DNA from: Polyangium sp. 6x1
Lineage (GTDB): Bacteria; Myxococcota_A; Polyangia; Polyangiales; Polyangiaceae
Length of the DNA stretch: 64,000 nt
NCBI RefSeq assembly: GCF_029946515.1
Contig: NZ_JARZHH010000048.1
Span: 1-64,000, forward strand
Direction of reading: 5' to 3'
Part shown: piece after piece, positions 7,773 to 16,438 of the stretch
Numbering within the stretch: position 1 is the first letter of the stretch
How the letters are laid out: each line of letters opens with the position of its first letter
Made by a program: the position numbers and the translations under genes
Notes under the pieces: generated by a model
The model's database searches: none
Seen by the model: only the letters and a program-made list of their open reading frames with translations
What the model was told of the DNA's origin: nothing

Positions 7773-9145
7773 ATCGCCGTCATTTTCTTCGAGGTCTCTT
7801 CGGCGTCTCCCTCGCGCTCCCGTTCCTCGAGAGCTTCTCGCCGCGCAAGGCCGAGGCGGGCGCGGGCGACGTCCCTCCGTTCGCGATCTTCATGCGCCAG
7901 GCGAACGGCGTCGTGCAGAAGACCGACGACGAACCCGAGATGTTCTGGCCGAATCAGCTCGGCGCGCTCACGACCGAGTCGATGAACGCCGAGAGTGACC
8001 GGGCGGTCAGCGAGCTCAGCGCCTATGCTTCGCGCCTCCTCCTGGTGAAGGGCATCAACTTCGCGTTCCCGGGCAACGGCTGCGGCCACTCCGGCGGCGG
8101 CAACCAGTGCCTCACGGCGCAGAAGGTCTCGCTCGATCCCGTCGGCAACGAGTCGCTGGCGATGGGCGAGTCGATCGACAACCGCATCGCGCGCGAGCTC
8201 AACGCGCCGGGCGTCGAGCCCCTCACGCTCTATGCGGGCAAGAAGTCCGGCTACATCAACGAGGTGCTCTCGTACCGCGAAGCGAAGGTCATCCGCGCGG
8301 CCGAGCACAACCCGATCAACGCCTACCAGGCGCTCTTCGGCCTCTCGGACCTCGATCCCGAGGTCCTGAAGCGGCTCGCCGCGCAGCGCAAGAGCGTGAA
8401 CGACCTCGTGCGCGAGCAGATGCAATCGCTCATGACCCGTGGCGATCTCGGCAAGGCCGATCGCGACCGATTGGAGCTTCATTTCCAGTCGATCCGCGAC
8501 CTCGAGATCGGCCTCTCGTGCAAGCTCACGCCCGAGGAGGTCGCGGCGATGGAGGCGATGAGCCCGGACGCGCGGTCGAACGACAACCTGGAGAAGGTCG
8601 CGCGGATGCAGATGGACATCATCGCGCTCGCGATGGCGTGCGGCGTGACGCGCGCCGCGACGCTCCAGATCGGCGACGGCAACGACAGCACCGAGTATTA
8701 CATCAACGGCGTCCGGCAGAAGAGCTACCACAAGATCTCGCACCGCATCGACAGCGACGGCTCCGAGGGGCCGCCGATCGAGGGCGCGTATCTGCTCCAC
8801 CACGAGATCGACCGCATCCACGCGCGGCTGTTCAAGTACATGCTCGACAAACTCGCGGCCTACGATTTCGGCTCCGGATCGCTGCTCGATTTCGGCGTCG
8901 CGGTCTGGCTGAACGATCTGTCGAACAAGTACCACTCGTATAACGACGTCCCGTACGTCCTCGCGGGCGGCGCGAACGGCTACCTGAAGACGGGCCAGTA
9001 CGTCGACGTGAACGGCGTGCACAACGGCCGCCTGCTCGGCACGATCGGCGCCGCCCTCGGCTGCAAGAACGGCGCGGGGGGCCCGCTCGACGATTTCGGC
9101 GACCCCGAGCTGCCGAAGGGCATGCTCACCGAGATCATCGCGTAA
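7769..9145 (+). CDS. DUF1552-family protein with Tat-like leader
   Basis: 458 residues beginning MNRRHFLRGLFGVSLALPFLE, a twin-arginine style signal, so likely exported folded. The body (MRQANGV, GHSGGGNQCLT, then SIDNRIARELN) fits DUF1552, the regular partner of DUF1592 proteins. The ATG overlaps the previous stop (ATGA, 7769-7772), with GTGGAGG just upstream, which indicates translational coupling and a shared function. The DUF1592 partner carries a haem-like motif, so an electron-transfer or metal-dependent surface role has been suggested for such pairs, but the reaction is unknown. Confidence 0.9.
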   Translation: MNRRHFLRGLFGVSLALPFLESFSPRKAEAGAGDVPPFAIFMRQANGVVQKTDDEPEMFWPNQLGALTTESMNAESDRAVSELSAYASRLLLVKGINFAFPGNGCGHSGGGNQCLTAQKVSLDPVGNESLAMGESIDNRIARELNAPGVEPLTLYAGKKSGYINEVLSYREAKVIRAAEHNPINAYQALFGLSDLDPEVLKRLAAQRKSVNDLVREQMQSLMTRGDLGKADRDRLELHFQSIRDLEIGLSCKLTPEEVAAMEAMSPDARSNDNLEKVARMQMDIIALAMACGVTRAATLQIGDGNDSTEYYINGVRQKSYHKISHRIDSDGSEGPPIEGAYLLHHEIDRIHARLFKYMLDKLAAYDFGSGSLLDFGVAVWLNDLSNKYHSYNDVPYVLAGGANGYLKTGQYVDVNGVHNGRLLGTIGAALGCKNGAGGPLDDFGDPELPKGMLTEIIA

Positions 9146-9168
9146 CCTGAAATGGTATATCGGGCAGC

Positions 9169-9597
9169 ATGCCCACGCTGCCCGAGCGCATCCTCACGCT
9201 CTTCGCCACCTACCACATCCGCCGCGAAAAGATCCTGGCGGACCTCGACGCGATCTACGCGCCCGACGTCCGTTTCGTCGACCCTTTCAACGACGTCACG
9301 GGCAAGGATCGCTTCCTCCGCATCAACGAGAACCTCTTCAAGCGCCTGCGGGAGATGCGCTTCGACGACCTCGAGCTCGTCGGCGCGGAGCCCCATTTCA
9401 TGCTCTCGTGGACCGCGACGATCGAAGGCGCGCTCGGCGTCACGATCACGGCCCCGGGCGTGAGCGAGTTCCGTTCGGAGAGCGGCGTCATCGTCTACCA
9501 CCGCGATCACTGGGACGTGCTCTCGTCGATGGCCGCGAGCGTCCCCGGCGTCCGAAAGCTCTATCCGCGCCTCACCGCAATGCTCTTCGAGCGGTAA
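9169..9597 (+). CDS. NTF2/SnoaL-like protein
   Basis: 142 residues with an NTF2-like alpha+beta cone pattern: ADLDAIYAPDVRFVDPFNDVTGKD, then a helix KRLREMRFDDLELVG, then strands FMLSWTATI and GVIVYHRDHWDVLSSM. The DPFN and HWD motifs are typical of small SnoaL-like proteins in steroid-isomerase-type clusters. No signal peptide. It lies 23 bases after the DUF1552 gene and ends 3 bases before the convergent hisH stop. Substrate unknown. Confidence 0.75.
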   Translation: MPTLPERILTLFATYHIRREKILADLDAIYAPDVRFVDPFNDVTGKDRFLRINENLFKRLREMRFDDLELVGAEPHFMLSWTATIEGALGVTITAPGVSEFRSESGVIVYHRDHWDVLSSMAASVPGVRKLYPRLTAMLFER

Positions 9598-9600
9598 TCG

Positions 9601-10245
9601 TTACGCCGCGACGAACGCCCCGAGCAGCGCGAGCCCCGCGCCCTGGCTCTTCTCGGGGTGGAATTGCACGGCCGTCACGTTGTCCCGCGCGACCGCCGCC
9701 GTGACCACGTTCGGCCCGTGCGTCACCGTCGCCACCACGATCGACGGATCCTCCGGCACCGCGTGATAGCTGTGCACGAAGTACACGTGCGGCGCCTCCG
9801 CTCCAAACGCGCCGAGCGCGCCTGCGGGCGCGCCCTTCATCTCCAGCCGATTCCACCCGATGTGCGGGATCTTCACCACGTCCGCGCTCGCGCCCGGATC
9901 GAGCCTCCGCACCGCGCCGCGGAACACGGCGAGCCCCGCGGCCCCCGGCGCCTCCTCGCTCGTCTCGAACAGCGCTTGCAGCCCCAAGCAAATGCCGAGA
10001 TAGGGTTTGCCTTGGCGAACGGCCTCGCGCAGCGCCTCGCCGATCTCGCCCGCGAGCGCCGCCGCGCAATCGCGGAACGCGCCTTGCCCGGGCACGACGA
10101 TCTTGTCCGCGCCGAGCACGTCCTCGGGCCGCCCGCTGCGAACGACGTCGCAAGCGACGCCGCGATCCTCGGCCGCGCGGGTGATCGCCCGCTCCACGCT
10201 GCGCAGGTTCCCCATCCCGAGATCGACGACCACGACCCGCATCAT
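9601..10245 (-). CDS. hisH: Imidazole glycerol phosphate synthase, glutaminase subunit
   Basis: 214 residues from ATG 10245 (10242 is equally possible: MMRVVV). Class I glutamine amidotransferase that passes ammonia to HisF in histidine synthesis. The catalytic triad is visible: Cys86 in GICLGLQ, His196 and Glu198 in QFHPEKS. The oxyanion region VPGQGAF (51-57) is intact. The gene follows hisB with 2 bases between stop and start, so the two are coupled. hisF is not in the window. Confidence 0.95.
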   Translation of the reverse strand: MMRVVVVDLGMGNLRSVERAITRAAEDRGVACDVVRSGRPEDVLGADKIVVPGQGAFRDCAAALAGEIGEALREAVRQGKPYLGICLGLQALFETSEEAPGAAGLAVFRGAVRRLDPGASADVVKIPHIGWNRLEMKGAPAGALGAFGAEAPHVYFVHSYHAVPEDPSIVVATVTHGPNVVTAAVARDNVTAVQFHPEKSQGAGLALLGAFVAA

Positions 10246-10247
10246 GG

Positions 10248-10844
10248 CTAGAGGCTCCCCTTCGTCGAAGGCACGCCGGCCACGCGGGGATCGATGCGCG
10301 TCGCTCGCATCAGCGCCTTCGTGAACGCCTTGAAGCTGATCTCGATGATGTGATGCAGGTTCTCGCCCTCGTGCATTTTGAGGTGCAAGTTGCACTGGGC
10401 CGACCGGGCGAACGCTTCGAAAAACACCGGCACGAGCTCCACGTCGAACGTCCCGACCTTCGCCTTCGGCAGGGGCACGCGAAACACGAAATACGGACGA
10501 CCCGAGAGATCGAGCGCGCACGTCACGAGCGCCTCGTCCATGGGCAACGTCGCCTCGCCGTAACGAGCGATGCCGGCCTTGTCTCCGAGGGCTTGCGCGA
10601 CGGCCGAGCCGAGCACGATGCCGAGGTCCTCGGTCGTGTGGTGCCCGTCGATCTCGACGTCGCCCTCGGCTTCGACGGTCAGGTCGAACAGCCCGTGCCG
10701 GGCGATCTGATCGAGCATGTGCGAGAGGAACGGCAGCGGCGTCGTGATGCGGCTCTTGCCGGTCCCGTCCAGATCGATCTCGACGGCGATGCGGGTCTCG
10801 TGGGTCGTCCGTGCCACCCGGGCAACACGCGGCATGGCCGGCAT
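10248..10844 (-). CDS. hisB: Imidazoleglycerol-phosphate dehydratase
   Basis: 198 residues, the monofunctional dehydratase (no N-terminal phosphatase domain). The manganese-binding motifs are seen: H68-H69-T-T-E72-D in the first half and HHIIEISFKAF in the second. The start at 10844 has AAAGGAG 6 bases upstream. It converts imidazole glycerol phosphate to imidazole acetol phosphate in the cytoplasm. It leads a hisB-hisH pair and is divergent from the lipoprotein gene at 10884, so the 39-base gap holds both promoters or initiation sites. Confidence 0.95.
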   Translation of the reverse strand: MPAMPRVARVARTTHETRIAVEIDLDGTGKSRITTPLPFLSHMLDQIARHGLFDLTVEAEGDVEIDGHHTTEDLGIVLGSAVAQALGDKAGIARYGEATLPMDEALVTCALDLSGRPYFVFRVPLPKAKVGTFDVELVPVFFEAFARSAQCNLHLKMHEGENLHHIIEISFKAFTKALMRATRIDPRVAGVPSTKGSL

Positions 10845-10883
10845 CGTAGCTCCTTTCGGCCCGAAATGTGTTATGCCCGCCTC

Positions 10884-11648
10884 GTGAAGCTCTCCGCCTG
10901 GCTCGTCGCCCTCGCGCTCCTCGGCGTCGCCTGCAGCCCGAGCACCCTCGTCCAGCAAGGGCCCAGCGACACGCTCCGCGCCTACGCGCGCGCGCTCGAA
11001 GAAGGCCGCGTCGACGACGCCTACCGCCTGCTCTCCGACGACGCGAAGCGCTCGATGTCGCTCGAAGCGTTCCGCCGCGCCGTGAAGGAGAGCCCGGACG
11101 AGGTCATCGAGATCGCCCGCGCCGTCTCGCGCCCCGCGAGTGATCCGCTCGTCACGGCGACGGTGAACCTGCCGAACGGCGATGAGCTGCTCCTCGTGTA
11201 CGAGGACGGCAAATGGCGCATCGACGCCGCCGCGATCGACCTCTACAGCCAGGCCACGCCGCGCCAGGCGCTCGCGGGCTTCCTGCGGGCCTTCGAGCGC
11301 AAGCGGTACGACGTCATCCTCCGCTACGTCCCCGACGCCGAGAAAGAGGGCATCGCCCTCGGCGAAGAGGCCGCGCCCGCGGCGCCGAACGAGGCCGCGC
11401 CGCCGGCGGGAAAAACCGAAGCCCTCGCGCCCAAGGCGACTGGCACCGAGCTCACGGCGGAGAAACTCCGCACGGCCTGGGAAGGCCCGCAGAAGGACCA
11501 GATCAACCGGATTGTCCAGGCCATCCGCACCGCGCTGCCGACGGCCGTCATCGAGGAGACCGGCGACAGCGCGTCGATGTCCTACGGCGCCGGCGGTACG
11601 GTCGCCCTGGTCCGCGAGCACGGGCTCTGGAAAATCCGCGACTTCTGA
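10884..11648 (+). CDS. Lipoprotein, DUF4878/NTF2-like
   Basis: 254 residues from the GTG at 10884: VKLSAWLVALALLGVAC is a clean lipoprotein signal with LGVAC. An ATG at 10866 would add six residues; neither has a strong Shine-Dalgarno. The body shows two similar halves, TLRAYARALEEGRVDDAYRLLS and QALAGFLRAFERKRYDVILRYV, each followed by a strand ending GKWRID or GLWKIRDF. This is the usual layout of DUF4878-type periplasmic domains related to NTF2. A Pro/Ala linker separates them. Function unknown; envelope location inferred from the lipobox. Confidence 0.75.
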   Translation: MKLSAWLVALALLGVACSPSTLVQQGPSDTLRAYARALEEGRVDDAYRLLSDDAKRSMSLEAFRRAVKESPDEVIEIARAVSRPASDPLVTATVNLPNGDELLLVYEDGKWRIDAAAIDLYSQATPRQALAGFLRAFERKRYDVILRYVPDAEKEGIALGEEAAPAAPNEAAPPAGKTEALAPKATGTELTAEKLRTAWEGPQKDQINRIVQAIRTALPTAVIEETGDSASMSYGAGGTVALVREHGLWKIRDF

Positions 11649-11714
11649 CGCGACCCACGCGGGGCCTGCGCGTTACGAGCGGGTCCGCAAAAAATGTACT
11701 AGGGTGTCGCGCGT

Positions 11715-14111
11715 ATGGCCTCGAACGGCGCGCCCCCCTCTCGACCGCCCTCTTCCTCGGGTGAGGATAGCGTCCCGATCCTCCCGCTGCGGAATTCCGT
11801 ATTGTTCCCGATGTCGGTCGTCCCGATCAACGTCGGGCGTCCCCGCAGCGTCCGGCTCGTGGAGGATCTCCTCGGCCGCGAGCGGGCCCTCGTCGGCGTG
11901 ATCAGCCAGCGTTCGCCGGAGATCGACGAGCCGACCTTCAAGGAGCTCTACACGGTCGGCACCATCGCGCGCGTCGTGAAGGTGATCCGCCTCGGACCGA
12001 GCAACTACTCGGTCGTCCTGAACGGGCTCGGTCGCTTCCGCGTGAAGAACATCGTCGCGCTCGAGCCGTACATGCGCGCGAAGATCGAGCGCATCCCCGA
12101 GTCGCTCGTCCGCGACGTCGAGCTCGACGCGCTCGGCACGGGCCTGCGCGAAGCGACGCGCGAGGTCCTGCAGCTCATGCCGAACTTGCCGCGCGACACC
12201 GCGGGCATCCTCGACAACGTCCGCGAGCCCGGCGCGCTCGCCGACCTCATCGCCTCGAACTTCCCGCAGGCGCAAGCGTCCGTCGCCGACAAGGAAGAGA
12301 TCCTCGAAGCCTTCGACGTGAAGGCCCGCGTGCGGCTCGTGCTCGCGATGGTGGGTCGTCAGCTCGAGGTCCTCCGCGTGAAGAAGGAGATCTCCTCCAT
12401 GGTCCAGGAGGAGATGGGCAAGAGCCAGCGCGAGTACATCCTGCGCCAGCAGATGAAGAGCATCCGCGAGGAGCTCGGCGAGGCGGGGGAGGACGACGAG
12501 ATCGAGGAGCTGCGCGAGCGCGTGCGCCGCGCGAAGGTCCCGGCCGACGTCGAGAAGGTCGTGAAGAAGCAGCTCGGCCGCATGCGCTCGATGGCGCAGC
12601 AGTCGGCCGAGTACAACGTCACGCGGACCTACGTCGAGTGGATCGCGGACCTGCCGTGGTCGAAGACGACGGTCGATCGCATCAGCGTGCAGGAGGTGCG
12701 TCGTTGCCTCGACGAGGACCACATGGGCCTCGAGAAGGTGAAGAAGCGCATCGTCGAGTACGCCGCGATCCGGCAGCTCCGGGCCGACAAGAAGGGCCCG
12801 ATCCTGCTCTTCATCGGGCCGCCCGGCGTCGGCAAGACCTCGCTCGGCCGCTCGATCGCCCGCGCGATGGGCCGCCAGTACGAGCGCATCGCCCTCGGCG
12901 GCGTGCGCGACGAGGCGGAGGTCCGCGGCCACCGCCGCACGTACGTCGGCGCGTTGCCGGGCCGCATCCTGCAAGCGCTGAAGAAGGCCGGCACGAAGAA
13001 CCCGGTGCTCGTCCTCGACGAGGTCGACAAGATGGGCGTCGATCTGCGCGGCGATCCGGCGGCGGCGCTGCTCGAGGTGCTGGATCCGGAGCAGAACGCG
13101 ACCTTCCAGGATCACTACCTCGACATGCCGTTCGACCTGTCGCAGGTGATGTTCCTGGCCACGGCGAACAACCGCGAGACGATCCCGCCGGCGCTCTTCG
13201 ACCGCATGGAGGTCATCGAGGTCCCGGGCTACACGCGCACGGACAAACTCGGCATCGCGCGCGAGTTCCTCGTGCCGAAGCAGCTCTCGGCGCACGGCCT
13301 CACGGACGAGCGGCTCGAGTTCACCGAGCCCGGCATCGCCACGTTGATCGACCACTACACGCGCGAGGCCGGCGTGCGCGGGCTCGAGCGTGAGATCGCG
13401 GCGGTCTGTCGCGCCACGGCGGTCAAGCTCGCCGAGGGCAACGCCGTGATCGAAGTGGTTTCGCCCGAGCACGTCGAGAAGGTCCTCGGCCCGCACAAGC
13501 ACCGGCCGGAGATCGCCGAGCACAACCTCGAGCCCGGCGTCGCGACGGGCCTCGCCTGGACGCCCACGGGCGGCGAGATCCTCTTCATCGAGGCCACGAA
13601 GATGCCCGGCAAGGGCAACGTCGTGCTCACCGGCAACATGAAGAACGTGATGCAGGAGTCCGCCACGACGGCCGTCTCCTTCGTCCGCAGCAAGGCCGGC
13701 GAGCTGCACCTCGATCCCGAGTGGCTGAAGAACATCGACCTGCACGTGCACATCCCGAAGCACGGCACGCCGAAGGACGGGCCGAGCGCGGGCGTGACGA
13801 TGTTCACCGCGGTCTGCTCGCTCCTGCTCGGCTGCCCGGTGCGCTCGGACGTCGCGATGACGGGCGAGATCTCGCTGCGCGGCCGCATCATGGGCGTGGG
13901 CGGCGTGAAGGAGAAGCTGCTCGCCGCGCACCGCGCGGGCATCAAGCACGTCATCATCCCCGCGAGGAACCGCAAGGACCTCGAAGACGTGCCGCAGGAC
14001 ATCCTCGACGAGGTGAAGGTGACGCTCGTCAACGCGATGGATGAGATCCTCCCGCTCGTGCTCGAACCGCCGCGACAGACGTCCGTGAGCACGCCGCCGC
14101 CCCTGGCGTGA
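11715..14111 (+). CDS. lon: ATP-dependent Lon protease
   Basis: 798 residues, normal for LonA. N-terminal substrate-recognition (LAN) domain from about 20-215 starts ILPLRNSVLFP; a coiled stretch follows; the AAA+ module has Walker A GPPGVGKT near residue 370 and Walker B VLVLDEVDKM; the C-terminal protease domain has the Ser-Lys dyad, Ser near 690 in PKDGPSAGVT and Lys near 733 in GGVKEKL. Cytoplasmic quality control protease. Myxobacteria usually carry two Lons with developmental or heat-shock roles; I cannot tell which this is. Its TGA overlaps the GTG of the next gene, so a metallopeptidase and a histidine kinase are probably co-expressed with it. Confidence 0.96.
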   Translation: MASNGAPPSRPPSSSGEDSVPILPLRNSVLFPMSVVPINVGRPRSVRLVEDLLGRERALVGVISQRSPEIDEPTFKELYTVGTIARVVKVIRLGPSNYSVVLNGLGRFRVKNIVALEPYMRAKIERIPESLVRDVELDALGTGLREATREVLQLMPNLPRDTAGILDNVREPGALADLIASNFPQAQASVADKEEILEAFDVKARVRLVLAMVGRQLEVLRVKKEISSMVQEEMGKSQREYILRQQMKSIREELGEAGEDDEIEELRERVRRAKVPADVEKVVKKQLGRMRSMAQQSAEYNVTRTYVEWIADLPWSKTTVDRISVQEVRRCLDEDHMGLEKVKKRIVEYAAIRQLRADKKGPILLFIGPPGVGKTSLGRSIARAMGRQYERIALGGVRDEAEVRGHRRTYVGALPGRILQALKKAGTKNPVLVLDEVDKMGVDLRGDPAAALLEVLDPEQNATFQDHYLDMPFDLSQVMFLATANNRETIPPALFDRMEVIEVPGYTRTDKLGIAREFLVPKQLSAHGLTDERLEFTEPGIATLIDHYTREAGVRGLEREIAAVCRATAVKLAEGNAVIEVVSPEHVEKVLGPHKHRPEIAEHNLEPGVATGLAWTPTGGEILFIEATKMPGKGNVVLTGNMKNVMQESATTAVSFVRSKAGELHLDPEWLKNIDLHVHIPKHGTPKDGPSAGVTMFTAVCSLLLGCPVRSDVAMTGEISLRGRIMGVGGVKEKLLAAHRAGIKHVIIPARNRKDLEDVPQDILDEVKVTLVNAMDEILPLVLEPPRQTSVSTPPPLA

Positions 14112-16438
14112 GCGTGAACTTCAAACGACTCGCGAGCGCGCGGCCGTCCTCGATCGGGATCGGGGCGGTCGTGCTGCTCGTGGGCGCGATCGGGTTCCTG
14201 CCGCTCTTCGACGGGCCCGGCTACGAGAGCGCGCTCGCCGCGGGGCTCGTCGTGCCGAGCGCAGTCGCGATCACGACGGCACTCGAGACCAGCAAGGCGC
14301 GCCCGGCGCCGTTCGACGCGTTCGCTTCGGGCCTCGCGCGGGGCGCGCTCTTCGCGGGCGTCGCGTGGCTCGTCACGATCGTCCACGGCCTGCGCGCGGG
14401 GTTCTGCGATCCGCTCGCGGGATCGGTCCTGTTCGCGCTCGGCCCCGGGGTCGGCGCGCTCCTCGCGGGCGCGTGGGGCGCGGCGGCGGGCGAGATCGCG
14501 GGGCGCGTGAAGCGGAGGCGTCTCTGCGCGGTCCTCGTCGCGCTCGCGGCGCCGCTCGTGTCCGTGGGCGTCTCGCTCGTCCGCTTCTACACGAGCCCGA
14601 TGGTCTTCGCGTACGACCCGTTCGTCGGCTACTTCAGCGGCAGCCTCTACGACACGGTCATCAACGCCTCGGGGCTCTACGCGTACCGGGCGGGATCGGC
14701 CGCGACGCTGCTCGCGGGCGCCGTGCTCGCGTCGCACCTCGCGCGCACGGACGAAGGCAAGCTCGCGTGTCGCTCGATCGGCCGGCCGAGCGCGATCGTG
14801 CTCGGCGTGCTCGCCGCCGCGGCGAGCCTCGGGATGACGTACCTCGGCCACCACCTCGGGCACTGGCACACGCCCGCGAGCATCGCCGAGACGCTCGGCG
14901 GCAGGGTCGAGAGCGAGCGTTGCGACGTCGTCTACCCGCGCGGCATGGCCCGCGAGGACGCGCTGCGCTTCGCGCGGGATTGCACTGCGCACGTCATCGC
15001 GCAGGAGGCGTGGCTGGAGACGAAGGGGCCCGCGAAGATCACCGCGTACCTCTTCGCCGACCCCGCGCAAAAAGGCGCGCTCATGGGCGCGGCCGACACC
15101 TACATCGCCAAGCCTTGGCGGAACGAGGTCTACGTCCAGCAGAACGGCTATCCGCACCCCGTGCTCGGCCACGAGATCGCGCACGTGATGGCCGGATCGT
15201 TCGGGCGCGGGCCGTTCCGCATCGCCGGCAGCTTCGGCGGCCTCTTGCCGAACCCCGGTCTCATCGAGGGCATCGCCGTCGCGACCTCGCCGCACGAGGG
15301 CGCGCTCTCGGCCCGCGAGTGGGCGAAGGCCATGAAGGATCTCGGCAAGCTCCCGAAGCTCTCGCGCCTCTTCGCGCTCGGGTTTCTCGGGGAAAACTCC
15401 AGCGTCGCGTACACGGCGAGCGGCGCGTTCGTGGGGTTCGTCAAGGAACGTTACGGCGCGGCGGCGGTGCGCGCGTGGTACGGCGGAGGATCGCTCCCGG
15501 AGATCACGGGCGCGAGCTGGGACGAGCTCGAGCGGTCGTTCCACGAGGATCTCGATCGGGTGGCGCTCCCCGAGGCGGCCATGGCCCAGGCGCGCGCGCG
15601 CTTCGAGCGGCCCGGGATCTTCGGCCGGCGCTGCCCGCACGTCGTCGACGCGTGCCGCAAGCGCGCCGAGGAGGACAAGGCCCGCGGCGACGACGAGGGC
15701 GTGATCGAGGCCCTCCGCGAGGCCCTCGCGCTCGATCCCGGCGAGAGCGGAGCGCGCGTCTCCATCGCCCGCGCCCTCGTTCGGCTGGGCAAACCCAACG
15801 CGGGCAAAGCCGAGCTCCAGGCGATCGCCGACGAGGCGCGCTTCCCGCGCCACATCCGGGACCGCGCCCTGGAGGAGCTCGGCGACATCGCGCTCGCCGA
15901 GGGCGATCACGAGCGCGCGATGGTGCATTATCGCGAGGTCATGTCCCGCACCGTCGACGAGGACCAGCTCCGCACCCTCGACGTGAAGCTCGAAGCCGCC
16001 GAGAGCCCGCGTGGCAAGGACGCGATCGTCGCCCTGCTCGTGGGCACGGCGGGCCGCGGCCCCGACAAGGTGCGCGCCGCGGAGGAGCTCGGCGCCTGGG
16101 CCGCGAGCTCCCCGGACGAGGGCCTGCCCGATTACCTGCTCGCGCGCGGGTACGTGGGCAGCGGCGACTTCGCCGAGGCCGCTCGAAGGCTCGATCGGGC
16201 GCTCGGGCGTCGCCTCGCGATCGGCCGGGTCGCGGCGGAGGCCGAGCGCCTGCGCCTGGTCACGGCCTGTGCGCTCGAAGACCGCGCCACCGCCGAGCGG
16301 ATGACGCTCGCCTACGTCGCGCGGAAAGAGGTGCCACGCGCGCGACGCGAAGCCGCGGCGAGCTTGTATGCTCGTTGCACGGGCGCAGCCGCGCCGGCCG
16401 TCCCCGAGGCCACGAAGGCCGGGGGCGCGCTTCCATGA
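14108..16438 (+). CDS. Membrane protein with gluzincin-like peptidase domain and TPRs
   Basis: 776 residues from GTG at 14108, overlapping the lon stop by 4 bases. Residues about 18-255 are hydrophobic with six to eight membrane spans (for example AVVLLVGAIGFLPLF). A middle domain has H-E-I-A-H-V-M near residue 356 and, about 30 residues later, LIEGIAVA. The HExxH...E spacing is that of gluzincin peptidases of the MA-like type. Residues about 530-760 carry TPR-like helices (EALREALALDPGESGARVSIA). I infer an inner-membrane zinc peptidase with a scaffold region. Its overlap with lon and with the next kinase gene by ATGA suggests an envelope-stress or protein-turnover unit. Not recognised as a named family. 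Confidence 0.75.
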   Translation: MSVNFKRLASARPSSIGIGAVVLLVGAIGFLPLFDGPGYESALAAGLVVPSAVAITTALETSKARPAPFDAFASGLARGALFAGVAWLVTIVHGLRAGFCDPLAGSVLFALGPGVGALLAGAWGAAAGEIAGRVKRRRLCAVLVALAAPLVSVGVSLVRFYTSPMVFAYDPFVGYFSGSLYDTVINASGLYAYRAGSAATLLAGAVLASHLARTDEGKLACRSIGRPSAIVLGVLAAAASLGMTYLGHHLGHWHTPASIAETLGGRVESERCDVVYPRGMAREDALRFARDCTAHVIAQEAWLETKGPAKITAYLFADPAQKGALMGAADTYIAKPWRNEVYVQQNGYPHPVLGHEIAHVMAGSFGRGPFRIAGSFGGLLPNPGLIEGIAVATSPHEGALSAREWAKAMKDLGKLPKLSRLFALGFLGENSSVAYTASGAFVGFVKERYGAAAVRAWYGGGSLPEITGASWDELERSFHEDLDRVALPEAAMAQARARFERPGIFGRRCPHVVDACRKRAEEDKARGDDEGVIEALREALALDPGESGARVSIARALVRLGKPNAGKAELQAIADEARFPRHIRDRALEELGDIALAEGDHERAMVHYREVMSRTVDEDQLRTLDVKLEAAESPRGKDAIVALLVGTAGRGPDKVRAAEELGAWAASSPDEGLPDYLLARGYVGSGDFAEAARRLDRALGRRLAIGRVAAEAERLRLVTACALEDRATAERMTLAYVARKEVPRARREAAASLYARCTGAAAPAVPEATKAGGALP

